From assembly GCA_017501545.1 (NCBI GenBank), contig JAFVWS010000004.1, positions 1 through 64,000 on the forward strand: a stretch of 64,000 bases of DNA. The letters run 5' to 3'. Every line of letters begins with the position of its first letter. Positions within the stretch are counted from its first letter, which is position 1. The translations under genes were made by a program, and so were the position numbers. Shown piece after piece: positions 19,252 to 28,450 of the stretch. The notes under the pieces are model-generated. The model was given only the letters and a program-made list of their open reading frames with translations. It had not been told where the DNA came from and did not search any database. Source of the stretch: Clostridia bacterium. GTDB lineage: Bacteria > Bacillota > Clostridia > Oscillospirales > CAG-272.

Positions 19252-19290
19252 CACGGTGGGACTGCTGATTTTTGTCGGCAGTCCTGCGTG
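19252..19290 (+). promoter_or_regulatory. Stem-loop in the dnaK-dnaJ intergenic region
   Basis: GGACTGC / GCAGTCC (19259-19265 and 19278-19284), extended by an outer CACG / CGTG. There is no T run after it, so it is more likely an mRNA processing or stability element than a full terminator. It may help set the dnaK to dnaJ ratio. Confidence 0.5.
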
Positions 19291-19365
19291 GGTATATAGA
19301 AAAGTAGATTTCCCGTGGGGGAGTGTCTAATTTTCGACAAAATTTAAACTAAAAGTAGGTTTAAG

Positions 19366-20490
19366 ATGGCTGACAAACAAGATTATTATGAAACTCTGGG
19401 CATAGGCCGTGGCGCAAATCAGGACGAGATTAAAAAGGCATATCGTTCTATGGCTAAAAAGTACCACCCAGATATGAACCCGGGAGACCAAGAGGCTGAG
19501 AAAAAATTCAAAGAGGTTAACGAGGCGTATGCTGTTTTGTCTGACGAGCAGAAAAAGGCGCAGTATGACCAGTTTGGACACGCAGCATTTGAGCAGGGCG
19601 GTGGCGCCGGCTATGGTGCTGGTGGCTTTGATGGCTTTGGCTTTGATATGGGCGATATCTTTTCTTCAATTTTCGGTGGTGGCGCTTCACGTGCAAATCG
19701 TGCAAATGCACCACAGGATGGCGAGGATATCGTAGTCAGGGTGTCAATTTCATTTGAGGAGGCAGCCTTTGGCTGTAAGGAGGAAATCACCTTCCCTAAA
19801 ATCCAAAAATGTGACGATTGTGGTGGCTCTGGTGCTGAAAAGGGCTCGCCTATAAATAAATGCTCAAGATGTGGTGGCAGAGGTACAATTACCGCTCAGC
19901 AAAGGACGATATTTGGTATGACCCAAACCACACGTCAATGTCCTGATTGTGGCGGTACTGGTAAGGTTATTACAAAGCCTTGTCAAAACTGTAAGGGCAA
20001 GGGACTTGTAAGAATAAACAAAAAGCTTTCTGTTTCAATCCCGGCAGGAATTGATGACGGACAAAGAGTTGTGCTTCGTGGTCAAGGCCACGAGGGCAAA
20101 AACGGTGGTTACCCAGGCGACCTTATTATTCAGGTTACAGTACGTCCTCACGCAGTTTTTGAGCGTGATGGCTATGATTTATACTGCGATGTGCCAATTA
20201 CCTTTTACGAGGCAGCACTTGGCGCTAAAATAAAAATCCCAACCCTTGAGGGCGACGTTGAAATTGATATTCCAGATGGAACCCAAACGGGCACAGTCTT
20301 CACAGTTAAGCAAAAGGGCATTTCAATGGTAAATTCAAGCAAAAAGGGTAACCTTTACGTTAAGGTTATCGTTGAAACACCAAAAAGCCTAAGTAATGAG
20401 CAAAAGAAGCTTATGCAGGAATTTGCAAAGACCTGTGGAGAGAAGAATTTTTCAAAGAAAAGCGGATTTTTCAAGAAATTCAAAAAATAA
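19366..20490 (+). CDS. dnaJ: Chaperone DnaJ (Hsp40, 374 aa)
   Basis: Co-chaperone that stimulates the DnaK ATPase. The J domain has the HPD tripeptide (YHPDMNPGD, near residue 33). A Gly/Phe-rich region follows (about 70-110). The zinc-binding domain has four CxxCxGxG-type repeats ([32 protein letters not shown]). The C-terminal peptide-binding domains are complete. This is a type I DnaJ of normal length. It is the fourth gene of the CIRCE-controlled operon, with prmA 15 bp downstream. Confidence 0.97.
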   Translation: MADKQDYYETLGIGRGANQDEIKKAYRSMAKKYHPDMNPGDQEAEKKFKEVNEAYAVLSDEQKKAQYDQFGHAAFEQGGGAGYGAGGFDGFGFDMGDIFSSIFGGGASRANRANAPQDGEDIVVRVSISFEEAAFGCKEEITFPKIQKCDDCGGSGAEKGSPINKCSRCGGRGTITAQQRTIFGMTQTTRQCPDCGGTGKVITKPCQNCKGKGLVRINKKLSVSIPAGIDDGQRVVLRGQGHEGKNGGYPGDLIIQVTVRPHAVFERDGYDLYCDVPITFYEAALGAKIKIPTLEGDVEIDIPDGTQTGTVFTVKQKGISMVNSSKKGNLYVKVIVETPKSLSNEQKKLMQEFAKTCGEKNFSKKSGFFKKFKK

Positions 20491-20505
20491 TTAAAGGGAC
20501 ACAGT

Positions 20506-21432
20506 ATGGAAAACAATAAATGGATTCAAATCAAGGTTACAACAGGGGTTGAAAATAGGGACTCACTAATTGCAGTTATGAGTATGATTACAAATGGCTT
20601 GCAAATTGAGGATTATTCAGACCTTGAGGACAGAATACTTGACGGCGTATATGGAGATTTAATTGACGAAAGCGTTTTAAACGCAGACAAAACGATAGTG
20701 TCAGTTTCTGCATACGTAAGCGCCGACAAGCCCGTTATCGACCATACCGCATACATAAAGGATCGCTTGAATTCCTTAGGCGTGGAATACAACCTTGAGC
20801 TTATTTCACTATGCGAGGAGGACTGGGCGGACTCCTGGAAGCAATACTATAAGCCAATTAAGATAGGCAAAAGGCTTGTTGTTGTCCCAATGTGGGAAAA
20901 ATATGATGCAAAAAATGGCGAAATTATTGTAAAGATGGACCCAGGCATGGCATTTGGCACTGGCACGCACGAAACAACCCGTCTTTGCGCTACACTCCTT
21001 GAGGACTATGTGGATAATAATTCCGTTATGCTTGACGTTGGCACAGGAAGTGGAATCTTGGCAATTTGTGCAAGTAAGCTTGGTGCAAAGGAGTGCTACG
21101 CATACGATATTGACCCGGTTGCAGTTAGAGTAGCACGCGAAAACGTAAGGGACAATGACGTTGACAATATTGAGTGCGAGGTTTCCGACCTATTAAAGGG
21201 CGTGTCCCCTAAAAAATATGATGTAATTACTGCAAACATTGTTGCTGATATTATAATTAGAATGTTACCTGACATCGGAAAATTTATGCACGAAAAAACA
21301 GTACTTGTAATTTCTGGTATAATCGACGAAAGGTGCGAGGACGTGTATGCATCAATAAATAAAAACGGCTTTAAAATCATCGAGGAAATTCACGAAAACG
21401 GCTGGTGCGCTATCAGTCTTATGAAAAATTAA
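20506..21432 (+). CDS. prmA: Ribosomal protein L11 methyltransferase (308 aa)
   Basis: SAM-dependent enzyme that methylates ribosomal protein L11. The C-terminal Rossmann domain has the PrmA block DPGMAFGTGTHETTRLC (about residues 146-162) followed by the SAM motif LDVGTGSGILAI and the catalytic-site ANIVADIII. The N-terminal targeting domain is present. In Bacillota prmA and rsmE usually follow dnaJ; here an LRR gene is inserted between them. Start ATG 20506 has AAAGGGACAC upstream. Confidence 0.95.
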   Translation: MENNKWIQIKVTTGVENRDSLIAVMSMITNGLQIEDYSDLEDRILDGVYGDLIDESVLNADKTIVSVSAYVSADKPVIDHTAYIKDRLNSLGVEYNLELISLCEEDWADSWKQYYKPIKIGKRLVVVPMWEKYDAKNGEIIVKMDPGMAFGTGTHETTRLCATLLEDYVDNNSVMLDVGTGSGILAICASKLGAKECYAYDIDPVAVRVARENVRDNDVDNIECEVSDLLKGVSPKKYDVITANIVADIIIRMLPDIGKFMHEKTVLVISGIIDERCEDVYASINKNGFKIIEEIHENGWCAISLMKN

Positions 21433-21442
21433 GAGGTAGAAA

Positions 21443-22627
21443 ATGAAAAGCAACGACGCTTCAATGAAAAGGTTCTTTAAAATAAAGAAAAACGAGCTTT
21501 ACGGCTTCGAAACTGAATTTAAAAATGAGCATTGGTGGCAGTCATACCCAGTTTCTCGTGGCGAATACCCATTTGTAATAGAAATTCCAAACGGAGTAAA
21601 GTCCATTAAGGAAAACGCATTTGCAGGCTTAAAATCGGGCGCAAACGGTAAGATAATGATTGTTATCGGTCAGGGCGTCGAGGTGCTTGAAAAATGCGCA
21701 TTTTCGGGCTGTGAAATAGATAAGCTTGTTATTTCTGACACAGTAAGAGAAATAAGCCCAGATGCGTTTCGTCTTTCCAAAATAGGTGAGATTGAGGTGG
21801 AAAAGACCAACCCGTTTTATAAAAGCGTGGACGGGTGCCTTTTCGATTATGAAATGTCAACTCTTATTCGCTTTTCGGGTAAGACCAAAAGACAATATGA
21901 AATTCCGGCAGGGGTGTCTATAATCGGCAAAAGAGCATTTGAAAACACACCAAACCTTGAGTGCGTTTACGTCCCTGACACGGTGGTGACACTTTATGAC
22001 GGCGCATTTTATAATTCCGGAATACGCTCGTTTAATTTACCGGCTGATTTATCAATGATAGGTCAAAACGCATTTGCCTTTTGTAAGAGCTTAACCTCGT
22101 TTACGTTGCCTCACGGAGCGACAATGGTAAACCATAAGCTCTTTTACGGCTGTGAGGCGTTAGAGTCAGTTAGCCTGCCTGAAACTGTTGTCACAGTTGG
22201 CAAGGAAGCATTTTGTGGCTGTAAATCGCTTAGCGAAATTGAATTGCCAGATGCAGCTGTATCAATAGGAGAGGGTGCATTTAGTGGCTGTAAGTCTTTA
22301 AAGCTTAACCATTTTCCAAGTGGTGTATCGTCAATTGAGGCATGTACCTTTAAGGGCTGCGAGTGGATTAGTGAAATTTCACTTCCCGATACCTTGACAA
22401 AAATCGGTAAGGAAGCGTTTAGTGGCTGTAAAAGACTTGCAAGCATCAGCGTTCCTAAGTCGGTTGAAAAAATCGAAGAAAACGCATTTCTCGGTTGCGA
22501 CAGGGCCATTAAGGTTACACTTGTGGGCAGAGGCAAAAAGGACAAGCTTCCATTTGACAAGGGCTGGAATTGCCTTGATAACACAGGAATGATAAAAGCA
22601 AAAATCAAAAATATAATTTTTGAATAA
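21443..22627 (+). CDS. Leucine-rich repeat (BspA/LRR_5-type) protein without signal peptide (394 aa)
   Basis: About eleven LRR_5 repeats of roughly 23 residues run from residue 40 to 380, with the recurring pattern I...AF.GC.(S/T)L..I.LP. Many repeats have a Cys in GC or SGCK. There is no signal peptide, membrane helix or anchor, so it is predicted to be cytoplasmic, unlike the other LRR proteins in this window. It starts 10 bp after prmA with an AAGAGGTAG site and is probably cotranscribed with the chaperone operon. LRR_5 proteins usually bind other proteins or glycans. No function can be assigned here. Confidence 0.8.
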   Translation: MKSNDASMKRFFKIKKNELYGFETEFKNEHWWQSYPVSRGEYPFVIEIPNGVKSIKENAFAGLKSGANGKIMIVIGQGVEVLEKCAFSGCEIDKLVISDTVREISPDAFRLSKIGEIEVEKTNPFYKSVDGCLFDYEMSTLIRFSGKTKRQYEIPAGVSIIGKRAFENTPNLECVYVPDTVVTLYDGAFYNSGIRSFNLPADLSMIGQNAFAFCKSLTSFTLPHGATMVNHKLFYGCEALESVSLPETVVTVGKEAFCGCKSLSEIELPDAAVSIGEGAFSGCKSLKLNHFPSGVSSIEACTFKGCEWISEISLPDTLTKIGKEAFSGCKRLASISVPKSVEKIEENAFLGCDRAIKVTLVGRGKKDKLPFDKGWNCLDNTGMIKAKIKNIIFE

Positions 22628-22631
22628 TTTT

Positions 22632-22698
22632 AATACACCTCGCAAGTAATGCGTGCTCTCTCTCTGTTAAGGACAACGCGCTAAAGGCGAGGTGTATT
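22632..22698 (+). terminator. Long-stem hairpin between the LRR gene and rsmE (likely terminator)
   Basis: A perfect 12-bp stem AATACACCTCGC / GCGAGGTGTATT encloses 43 nt that include a short GCGTG / CGCGC pairing, and is followed by CTTTTCTT. The large loop is unusual for a simple terminator. Confidence 0.55.
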
Positions 22699-22704
22699 CT
22701 TTTC

Positions 22705-22733
22705 TTGACAAAAAAACTGCGAAATGATAATAT
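22705..22733 (+). promoter_or_regulatory. Candidate promoter of rsmE
   Basis: TTGACA (22705-22710), 17-bp spacer, TAATAT (22728-22733). GATAAT at 22726-22731 is an alternative -10 with a 15-bp spacer. Confidence 0.6.
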
Positions 22734-22761
22734 ATAATAAAAGACGTAAAAAGAGGTTATT

Positions 22762-23505
22762 ATGCCAAGATTTTTCTTAAACAACGAAAGCATCACAAAT
22801 GAAAATGGTGAAATTAATATAAAAATCACGGGTGAGGACGCACACCATATCTCTCGCTCACTGCGTATGGCGGTTGGCGAAAAAATTGACGTGTGTGATG
22901 AAAACGGCGTGGTTTATAGCTGTATATTAACTGCCTTTACCGAAAACGAGGTGCTTGCAAGGGCTGTTTCCTCCGAGGCGTGCGACAGTGAGCCAAGCGT
23001 GCAAATTACACTTTTTCAAGCGCTTCCAAAGAGCGATAAGATGGAAACAATCATTCAAAAAAGCGTTGAATGTGGTGTTTATAAAATCGTACCGTTTCGC
23101 TCAGAGTTTTGCGTGGTAAAGCTTGATGGCAAGGATGCAGAGAGGAAAAGAGAGCGCTGGCAAAAAATTTCAGAAAGCGCCGCTAAGCAATGTGGCAGAG
23201 GCATTATCCCTAAGATAGATAGCGTGCTTGATTTTAAGGTGGCTATCAAAATGGCATTGGAAAGCGAGCTTGTGATTTTCTGCAACGAAAGAGAAAAGGA
23301 CGTGACCCTAAAAAGCGTTCTTAAGGAAGCAAAGGCAAAATCAATTTCTCTAATAATTGGCTCGGAGGGTGGCTTTAGCGAAAGAGAGGCTGAATATATC
23401 GAAAATTGTGGTGCAAAAAGCATAACGCTTGGCAAAAGAATTCTAAGATGTGAAACTGCACCAACCTTCGTCCTTAGTATAATTTCTTATGAAACCGAAA
23501 TGTAA
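22762..23505 (+). CDS. rsmE: 16S rRNA (uracil-1498-N3)-methyltransferase (247 aa)
   Basis: Methylates U1498 of 16S rRNA. It is a SPOUT-fold enzyme: the N-terminal PUA-like domain is followed by the knotted C-terminal region with IIGSEGGFSEREAEYI and RILRCETAPTFVLSIISYE, which form the SAM pocket. Length is typical. It has its own promoter and terminator, so it is separated from the chaperone operon although it keeps the usual Bacillota position. Confidence 0.95.
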   Translation: MPRFFLNNESITNENGEINIKITGEDAHHISRSLRMAVGEKIDVCDENGVVYSCILTAFTENEVLARAVSSEACDSEPSVQITLFQALPKSDKMETIIQKSVECGVYKIVPFRSEFCVVKLDGKDAERKRERWQKISESAAKQCGRGIIPKIDSVLDFKVAIKMALESELVIFCNEREKDVTLKSVLKEAKAKSISLIIGSEGGFSEREAEYIENCGAKSITLGKRILRCETAPTFVLSIISYETEM

Positions 23506-23510
23506 AAAGC

Positions 23511-23541
23511 AAAAGAGGATGCCACAGTCCTCTTTTTCTTT
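23511..23541 (+). terminator. Terminator of rsmE
   Basis: AAAAGAGGA / TCCTCTTTT (23511-23519 and 23528-23536) with an 8-nt loop and a T-rich tail. Confidence 0.88.
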
Positions 23542-23620
23542 TTGGCAAGCAAAAAATCGCATTTTTGTTAACTTTGCCGAAAAAATGTGCAATTTTCACA
23601 AAAAAATATCAAAAAAACTA

Positions 23621-23649
23621 TTGAAAAACACAATAAAATAGTGTAATAT
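23621..23649 (+). promoter_or_regulatory. Candidate promoter of the CdaR/PucR-type regulator gene
   Basis: TTGAAA (23621-23626), 17-bp spacer, TAATAT (23644-23649). TATAAT at 23647-23652 is an alternative -10 with a 20-bp spacer. Confidence 0.6.
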
Positions 23650-23661
23650 AATTAATACCAG

Positions 23662-23697
23662 TGCACAAATTGCACAAAAAATGCAATATTGCACAAA
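23662..23697 (+). promoter_or_regulatory. Repeated TGCACAAA boxes in the leader of the regulator gene
   Basis: TGCACAAA occurs at 23662-23669, 23671-23678 and 23690-23697, with a TGCAATATTGCA palindrome overlapping the last copy. They lie just after the predicted transcription start. Probably an operator, perhaps autoregulatory. Confidence 0.5.
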
Positions 23698-23729
23698 GAA
23701 ATTTTGACAATCTTTATCGGAGGTCTTAT

Positions 23730-24815
23730 ATGTCAAACAGATTATTCCAAGGCGTAATACATCAAATGCACTCAGCTATTGATCGCGTAATAGGTGTTAT
23801 TAATGATGCTGGCTCCGTAATTGCTTGCAGTGAGCTTTCTATGATTGGAGAGGTTCGCGCTCAGGCAAAGGAAGAAATGGCGTACACAACCGACGCAACT
23901 GTGGTGGAGGGCTACACCTACCAGCACATCGGCAATGGCGCAAGCCCCGAGTTTATGGTTTTTGTTGAGGGTGAGGACAAGTCTGCTGAAAAGTATGCAG
24001 CAATTTTGTCAATTTCTCTTGCAAACATCAAGGACTTTTATGATGAAAAGAGCGATAAGAGCTCATTTATCAAAAATATCATTATGGACAACATTTTGCC
24101 AAGCGATATCTATGCAAAGAGCAAGGAGCTTCATTTTGACGGAAACGAGTCAAGGGTGGTTTTACTCGCACGCTTCTACACAAGAGGCGACGTATTACCA
24201 TTTGACGTAATTCAAAATATGTTCCCAGACAAATCCAAGGATTTTGTCATCTCAACTGCAGAGCAGGATATTGTAATTGTAAAATCACTTGAGCCTGATA
24301 CGACAAGCCAAGACGTTGAACAGCTTGCACAAAATATTTGCGACACAATCAGCTCAGAATTTTACTGCAAGGTAGGTATCGGTATCGGTACTATTGTAGA
24401 AAATATTAAGGACCTTGCACGCTCATATAAGGAAGCACAAATTGCAATTGAGGTTGGTAAGGTTTTTGAAAGCGAAAAGGAAATTATCAGCTACGAAAAC
24501 CTCGGCATTGGTCGTCTTATTTATCAGCTTCCAACAACCCTTTGCGAAATGTTTTTAACAGAGGTATTTAAGCACGGCTCACTTGAAACGCTTGATAAGG
24601 AAACACTTCAAACAATTCAAGTATTCTTTGACAACAACCTAAACGTGTCAGAGACATCAAGAAAGCTATTTGTGCACAGAAACACTCTTGTGTATAGACT
24701 TGAAAAAATCAGAAAGATAACAGGTCTTGACCTTCGTGAGTTTGACCATGCGATTACATTTAAGGTTGCACTTATGGTTAAGCGCTACCTAACATCAAAG
24801 CCGATAAAATTCTAA
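23730..24815 (+). CDS. CdaR/PucR-type transcriptional regulator (361 aa)
   Basis: The N-terminal half looks like a sensory domain. It is followed by a degenerate GGDEF-like domain of the CdaR type (about residues 165-270, with KVGIGIGTIVENIKDL and SYKEAQIAIEVG). The C-terminal PucR helix-turn-helix (about 300-360) contains NNLNVSETSRKLFVHRNTLVYRLEKI. Relatives respond to organic acids or purine-breakdown products, but the ligand here is unknown. I start at ATG 23730, with CGGAGG 7 bases upstream; the longer reading begins within the TGCACAAA repeats. The next gene starts 27 bp downstream, so it may be cotranscribed with the S41 protease. Confidence 0.85.
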   Translation: MSNRLFQGVIHQMHSAIDRVIGVINDAGSVIACSELSMIGEVRAQAKEEMAYTTDATVVEGYTYQHIGNGASPEFMVFVEGEDKSAEKYAAILSISLANIKDFYDEKSDKSSFIKNIIMDNILPSDIYAKSKELHFDGNESRVVLLARFYTRGDVLPFDVIQNMFPDKSKDFVISTAEQDIVIVKSLEPDTTSQDVEQLAQNICDTISSEFYCKVGIGIGTIVENIKDLARSYKEAQIAIEVGKVFESEKEIISYENLGIGRLIYQLPTTLCEMFLTEVFKHGSLETLDKETLQTIQVFFDNNLNVSETSRKLFVHRNTLVYRLEKIRKITGLDLREFDHAITFKVALMVKRYLTSKPIKF

Positions 24816-24842
24816 TAACGCCTCTAAAAAAAGGAGGGCTTT

Positions 24843-26123
24843 ATGCAAAAAAAGGTTAGCTTATCTACACTGATTATTTCAGTTGTATGTGCTATTTTAG
24901 TTACGTTCCTTATAACGGCAGTTGTCTTTGCACTTGGCGGTACAGTTTCTGATATTGTGAAGGCAGTAAAGGCAGCGGACTCAGTTGGTGAGGAAATAGA
25001 TACTCTTCAAGAAAATTTACCACAGGACAAACGAAATCCCGAGCTTTTTAAAACGCTTGCCTATATTGATTACTTTTATCAATCAGGCTACGTAGGTGAG
25101 GTTGATAATGAGGATTTGCAGTTTTACCTAATGAACGCATATATTGCATACGTTGGCGACAAGTATGGCATGTACTATACTCCCGAGATGGTTGACGAGC
25201 TATTTAGTGGCTTTCAGGGGGTTAGCGTAGGAATTGGCGTTTATATTAAGGGAGAGCTTGAAAATGGTGGAATAAAGGTCTTTGCCACAATGAAGGATTC
25301 TCCTGCAGAAACAGCTGGAATTTTAGCTGGCGAGTATATAACTAAGGTGGATGGCGTTTCGGTTTCCACCCTTGGCTATGACGAGGCAGTAAGCAGAATT
25401 TCTGGTGAAATTGGCGCAGACGTTACACTTACAGTAGAAAATGCAAGTGGAGAGGTGCGCGAGGTAGAGCTTACCCGTCGTGAATACGAAACACAGTCTG
25501 TATATTATCGCAAGTATTCATTTAACAATTCTATTGGTGTAATAAGAATTATTGATTTTACAGACTCAATGCCAAGTCAGTTTAAGGACGCGGTAAATGC
25601 GTTAATTGCAGAGGGCTGTACGTCGCTTGTATTTGACGTGCGCTCAAATGGTGGTGGCACGCTTGACTCCTGCGTTGAGGTTTTAGACTTCTTACTTCCC
25701 GAGGGGCCAGTTGCGTATATCACAGATAGTGAGGGCAACGTTGAAGACACCTATTATTCTGATGAATCAGAAATTGATTTACCTATGGTTGTTTTAACCG
25801 ACGGCTACACAGCCTCAGCGGCAGAGCTGTTTACGTGTGCATTGAAGGACTACGACAAGGCAACAATAATTGGTACAAAAACGTACGGCAAGGGCTGTAT
25901 GCAAAATGTATTTGAGCTTCCTTGTGGTGGCGCACTAAGATATACGACAAATATGTTTAATGGTCCTGTGTCACCAAACTTTGATGGCGTAGGAATTTCA
26001 CCTGATATTACAGCATCACTTTATTCTCCAGCATCTGAAAAGAATCTCTTTGAGCTAACAGATACTGAGGATAATCAGCTCCACAGAGCATATATTTATT
26101 TAATAAACAAAGAAAGTAATTAA
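24843..26123 (+). CDS. S41-family C-terminal processing protease (426 aa)
   Basis: A membrane-anchored periplasm-facing serine protease of the CtpA type. One N-terminal helix (residues 10-31) anchors it, and a PDZ domain (about 120-210, with GIGVYIKG and GEYITKVDGVSV) follows. The catalytic domain has the SNGGGTLDS loop, the nucleophile Ser in YTASAAEL, and the general-base Lys in GTKTYGKGCMQ. Relatives degrade or trim envelope proteins, including regulators and anti-sigma factors. AAAAGGAGGGCTTT precedes ATG 24843. It lies directly before greA-lysS with a 21-bp gap. Confidence 0.92.
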   Translation: MQKKVSLSTLIISVVCAILVTFLITAVVFALGGTVSDIVKAVKAADSVGEEIDTLQENLPQDKRNPELFKTLAYIDYFYQSGYVGEVDNEDLQFYLMNAYIAYVGDKYGMYYTPEMVDELFSGFQGVSVGIGVYIKGELENGGIKVFATMKDSPAETAGILAGEYITKVDGVSVSTLGYDEAVSRISGEIGADVTLTVENASGEVREVELTRREYETQSVYYRKYSFNNSIGVIRIIDFTDSMPSQFKDAVNALIAEGCTSLVFDVRSNGGGTLDSCVEVLDFLLPEGPVAYITDSEGNVEDTYYSDESEIDLPMVVLTDGYTASAAELFTCALKDYDKATIIGTKTYGKGCMQNVFELPCGGALRYTTNMFNGPVSPNFDGVGISPDITASLYSPASEKNLFELTDTEDNQLHRAYIYLINKESN

Positions 26124-26144
26124 TCGAAAGGTTGGTATATAAAA

Positions 26145-26627
26145 ATGGCAGAACAAAAGACAAAATATACTCAAGAGGGCTACCAAAAATTAATTGACGA
26201 GCTTGAATATTTAAAAATCACTCGCCGTCAAGAGGTTAAGGAGCTCTTAAAGGAAGCAAGAAGCTTTGGTGACTTGTCAGAAAACAGTGAATATGACGAG
26301 GCAAAGAATCAACAGGCACAAGTAGAGCACAGAATTGCTGAGCTTGAATTCCTTATCAAAAATGGTGAGGTTGTTTCCGAGGAAACCATTGATAAAAACG
26401 TAGTAAGCATTGGTTCAACCGTTACAATCAAATATGAGGACGGACGTGAGGTTACCTATCATATCGTCAGCTCAAACGAGGTTGCACCTTTAGAAAAGAA
26501 AATCTCCGACCTTTCACCTATCGGCTCAGCACTTGTTGGCCATAAGAAGGGCGAAACTGTAACAATTGTTACTCCAGCAGGCGAAAAGGACGCAAAGATA
26601 GTTTCATTTGAAAGAACAAAGAAATAA
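26145..26627 (+). CDS. greA: Transcription elongation factor GreA (160 aa)
   Basis: Rescues backtracked RNA polymerase by stimulating transcript cleavage. The N-terminal coiled coil contains the acidic tip (SFGDLSENSEYDEAKNQQ), and the C-terminal FKBP-like domain ends with PIGSALVGHKKGETV. Length and motifs are standard. It is followed 11 bp later by lysS, an order seen in many Clostridia. Confidence 0.97.
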   Translation: MAEQKTKYTQEGYQKLIDELEYLKITRRQEVKELLKEARSFGDLSENSEYDEAKNQQAQVEHRIAELEFLIKNGEVVSEETIDKNVVSIGSTVTIKYEDGREVTYHIVSSNEVAPLEKKISDLSPIGSALVGHKKGETVTIVTPAGEKDAKIVSFERTKK

Positions 26628-26638
26628 TTGGTGGAAAA

Positions 26639-28165
26639 ATGGCAGAAGCAGTAAATAACGAAAACGTAGCGCTTGAAGAGGATTTAAGCGAGCAAATGAT
26701 TATAAGAAGGGAAAAGCTAAAGGCCTTACAGGACGTGGGCAAAAACCCCTTTGAAATTACAAAGTATGATGTAACACACCTAAGCCAAGATGCAATTAAG
26801 CTCTTTGAAGAAAAGGAGCCAACGCTTAGCGAGGGCGAGGAAATAACTGTACGTGTTGCAGGTAGAATGATGTCACGCCGTATTATGGGTAAGGCATCAT
26901 TTGCACACCTACTTGATGAGGCAGGCAAGGTTCAGCTTTACGTTTCCAAGAATGACCTTGGCGAGGACGACTATGCAGGCTTTAAAAAGTGGGATATCGG
27001 TGATATTATTGGCGTTGAGGGCGTTCTTTTCAGAACAAGAACCGGTGAGGTTTCTATCCACGCAAAAAGCGCTGTTCTTCTTTCAAAATCACTTCGCCCA
27101 CTACCAGAGAAGTATCATGGCTTAACTAACCTTGAGCAAAGATATAGACAAAGATACGTTGACTTAATCGTTAACCCAGAGGTTAAGGACACCTTCTATA
27201 AGCGTTCACAAATCCTTAAGGAGATAAGAAATTATCTTGATAATAAGGGCTTTTTAGAGGTTGACACTCCAATTTTGGTTCCTATGGAAATCGGCGCAAG
27301 CGCGCGTCCATTTAAGACACACCATAACACCCTTGACCTTGATATGACACTCCGTATCGAAACAGAGCTTTATCTAAAGCGTCTTATCGTTGGCGGTATG
27401 CATAAGGTTTATGAGGTAGGTCGTATCTTTAGAAACGAGGGTATGGACCCAAAGCACAACCCAGAGTTTACAACTATTGAATTATACCAAGCATTTACCG
27501 ATTATCACGGTATGATGGACCTCGTTGAGGAAATGTATAAAATGCTCGCCGAGAAGGTTTGTGGCTCAACCAAAATTACGTATCAAGGCACAGAAATTGA
27601 TATGGGCAATTGGGAGAGACTAACTATGGCAGAGGCAGTTAAGAAGTATGCTGGCGTTGATTATAACGACTGGGCAAGCGACGAGGAAGCACGCGAGGTT
27701 GCAAAGAAGCTACACGTTGAGGTGGCAGACGATGCAACTAAGGGCAGAGTTCTTATTGAAATCTTTGATGCATACGTAGAGGAAAAGCTAATTCAGCCAA
27801 CCTTTATCTATGACTATCCAGTTGAAAACAGCCCTCTCGCAAAGAGAAAGCCAGAAAACCCAGCGTTTACTGAGCGCTTTGAGTACTTTATAAACGCAAC
27901 CGAATATGGTAACGCGTTTAGTGAGCTAAATGACCCAATCGACCAAAAGGAAAGATTTGAGGGACAAGTAGCAGAAAAATTAAAGGAAGAGCCAGACTCC
28001 AAGGCAGAGGTAGACTATGACTACATCGACGCCCTTGAATACGGTATGCCTCCAACAGGTGGCCTCGGCTTCGGCATCGACCGCCTCGTAATGCTCCTCA
28101 CCGATAGCGCATCCATCAGAGACGTTCTTTTGTTCCCAACAATGAAACCCTTGAGCGATAACTAA
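26639..28165 (+). CDS. lysS: Lysyl-tRNA synthetase, class II (508 aa)
   Basis: Charges tRNA-Lys with lysine. The N-terminal OB-fold anticodon-binding domain (about residues 60-170) is followed by the class II core: motif 1 near 190-225, motif 2 with FRNEGMDPKHNPEFTTIE, and motif 3 with GLGFGIDRLVML. No T-box or lysine riboswitch was seen upstream; greA ends 11 bp before it. Length is normal. Confidence 0.97.
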   Translation: MAEAVNNENVALEEDLSEQMIIRREKLKALQDVGKNPFEITKYDVTHLSQDAIKLFEEKEPTLSEGEEITVRVAGRMMSRRIMGKASFAHLLDEAGKVQLYVSKNDLGEDDYAGFKKWDIGDIIGVEGVLFRTRTGEVSIHAKSAVLLSKSLRPLPEKYHGLTNLEQRYRQRYVDLIVNPEVKDTFYKRSQILKEIRNYLDNKGFLEVDTPILVPMEIGASARPFKTHHNTLDLDMTLRIETELYLKRLIVGGMHKVYEVGRIFRNEGMDPKHNPEFTTIELYQAFTDYHGMMDLVEEMYKMLAEKVCGSTKITYQGTEIDMGNWERLTMAEAVKKYAGVDYNDWASDEEAREVAKKLHVEVADDATKGRVLIEIFDAYVEEKLIQPTFIYDYPVENSPLAKRKPENPAFTERFEYFINATEYGNAFSELNDPIDQKERFEGQVAEKLKEEPDSKAEVDYDYIDALEYGMPPTGGLGFGIDRLVMLLTDSASIRDVLLFPTMKPLSDN

Positions 28166-28170
28166 AACAA

Positions 28171-28200
28171 AAAAAGCCGACCACGTGGTCGGCTTTTTCT
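28171..28200 (+). terminator. Terminator of lysS
   Basis: A palindromic stem AAAAAGCCGACCAC / GTGGTCGGCTTTTT (28171-28198) followed by a pyrimidine run. Confidence 0.9.
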
Positions 28201-28288
28201 TACCTCATCAATTTCCAAAGCGCCCACAGCATGTCGAGCTGTATGCCAAATTGCAGGCAAAAACGCACAGAAAAATAAATAAAAAATC

Positions 28289-28323
28289 AACCCAAACAGA
28301 CCTCAATCTGTATGGGTTTTTTT
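28289..28323 (+). terminator. Second terminator-like hairpin downstream of lysS
   Basis: Nested stems AACCCA / TGGGTT and ACAGA / TCTGT with an internal A/A mismatch, followed by seven T residues. It marks the edge of the AT-rich accessory island. Confidence 0.75.
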
Positions 28324-28347
28324 GTATAACAATTAGTATTGTTTTAC

Positions 28348-28376
28348 TTGATTAAAAGTGTGTAATATGTTAAAAT
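28348..28376 (+). promoter_or_regulatory. Candidate promoter of the DUF4062 gene
   Basis: TTGATT (28348-28353), 17-bp spacer, TAAAAT (28371-28376). Confidence 0.6.
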
Positions 28377-28450
28377 AATATTAATAAATAAATCAAACCG
28401 TAATGAATGCTAATTAAATTTACACATAGACAGAATAGACAGGAGGAAAA

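Noticed and set aside
26600-26640. Lysine or T-box leader ahead of lysS
   Set aside because: The gap to greA is 11 bp, too short for a riboswitch.
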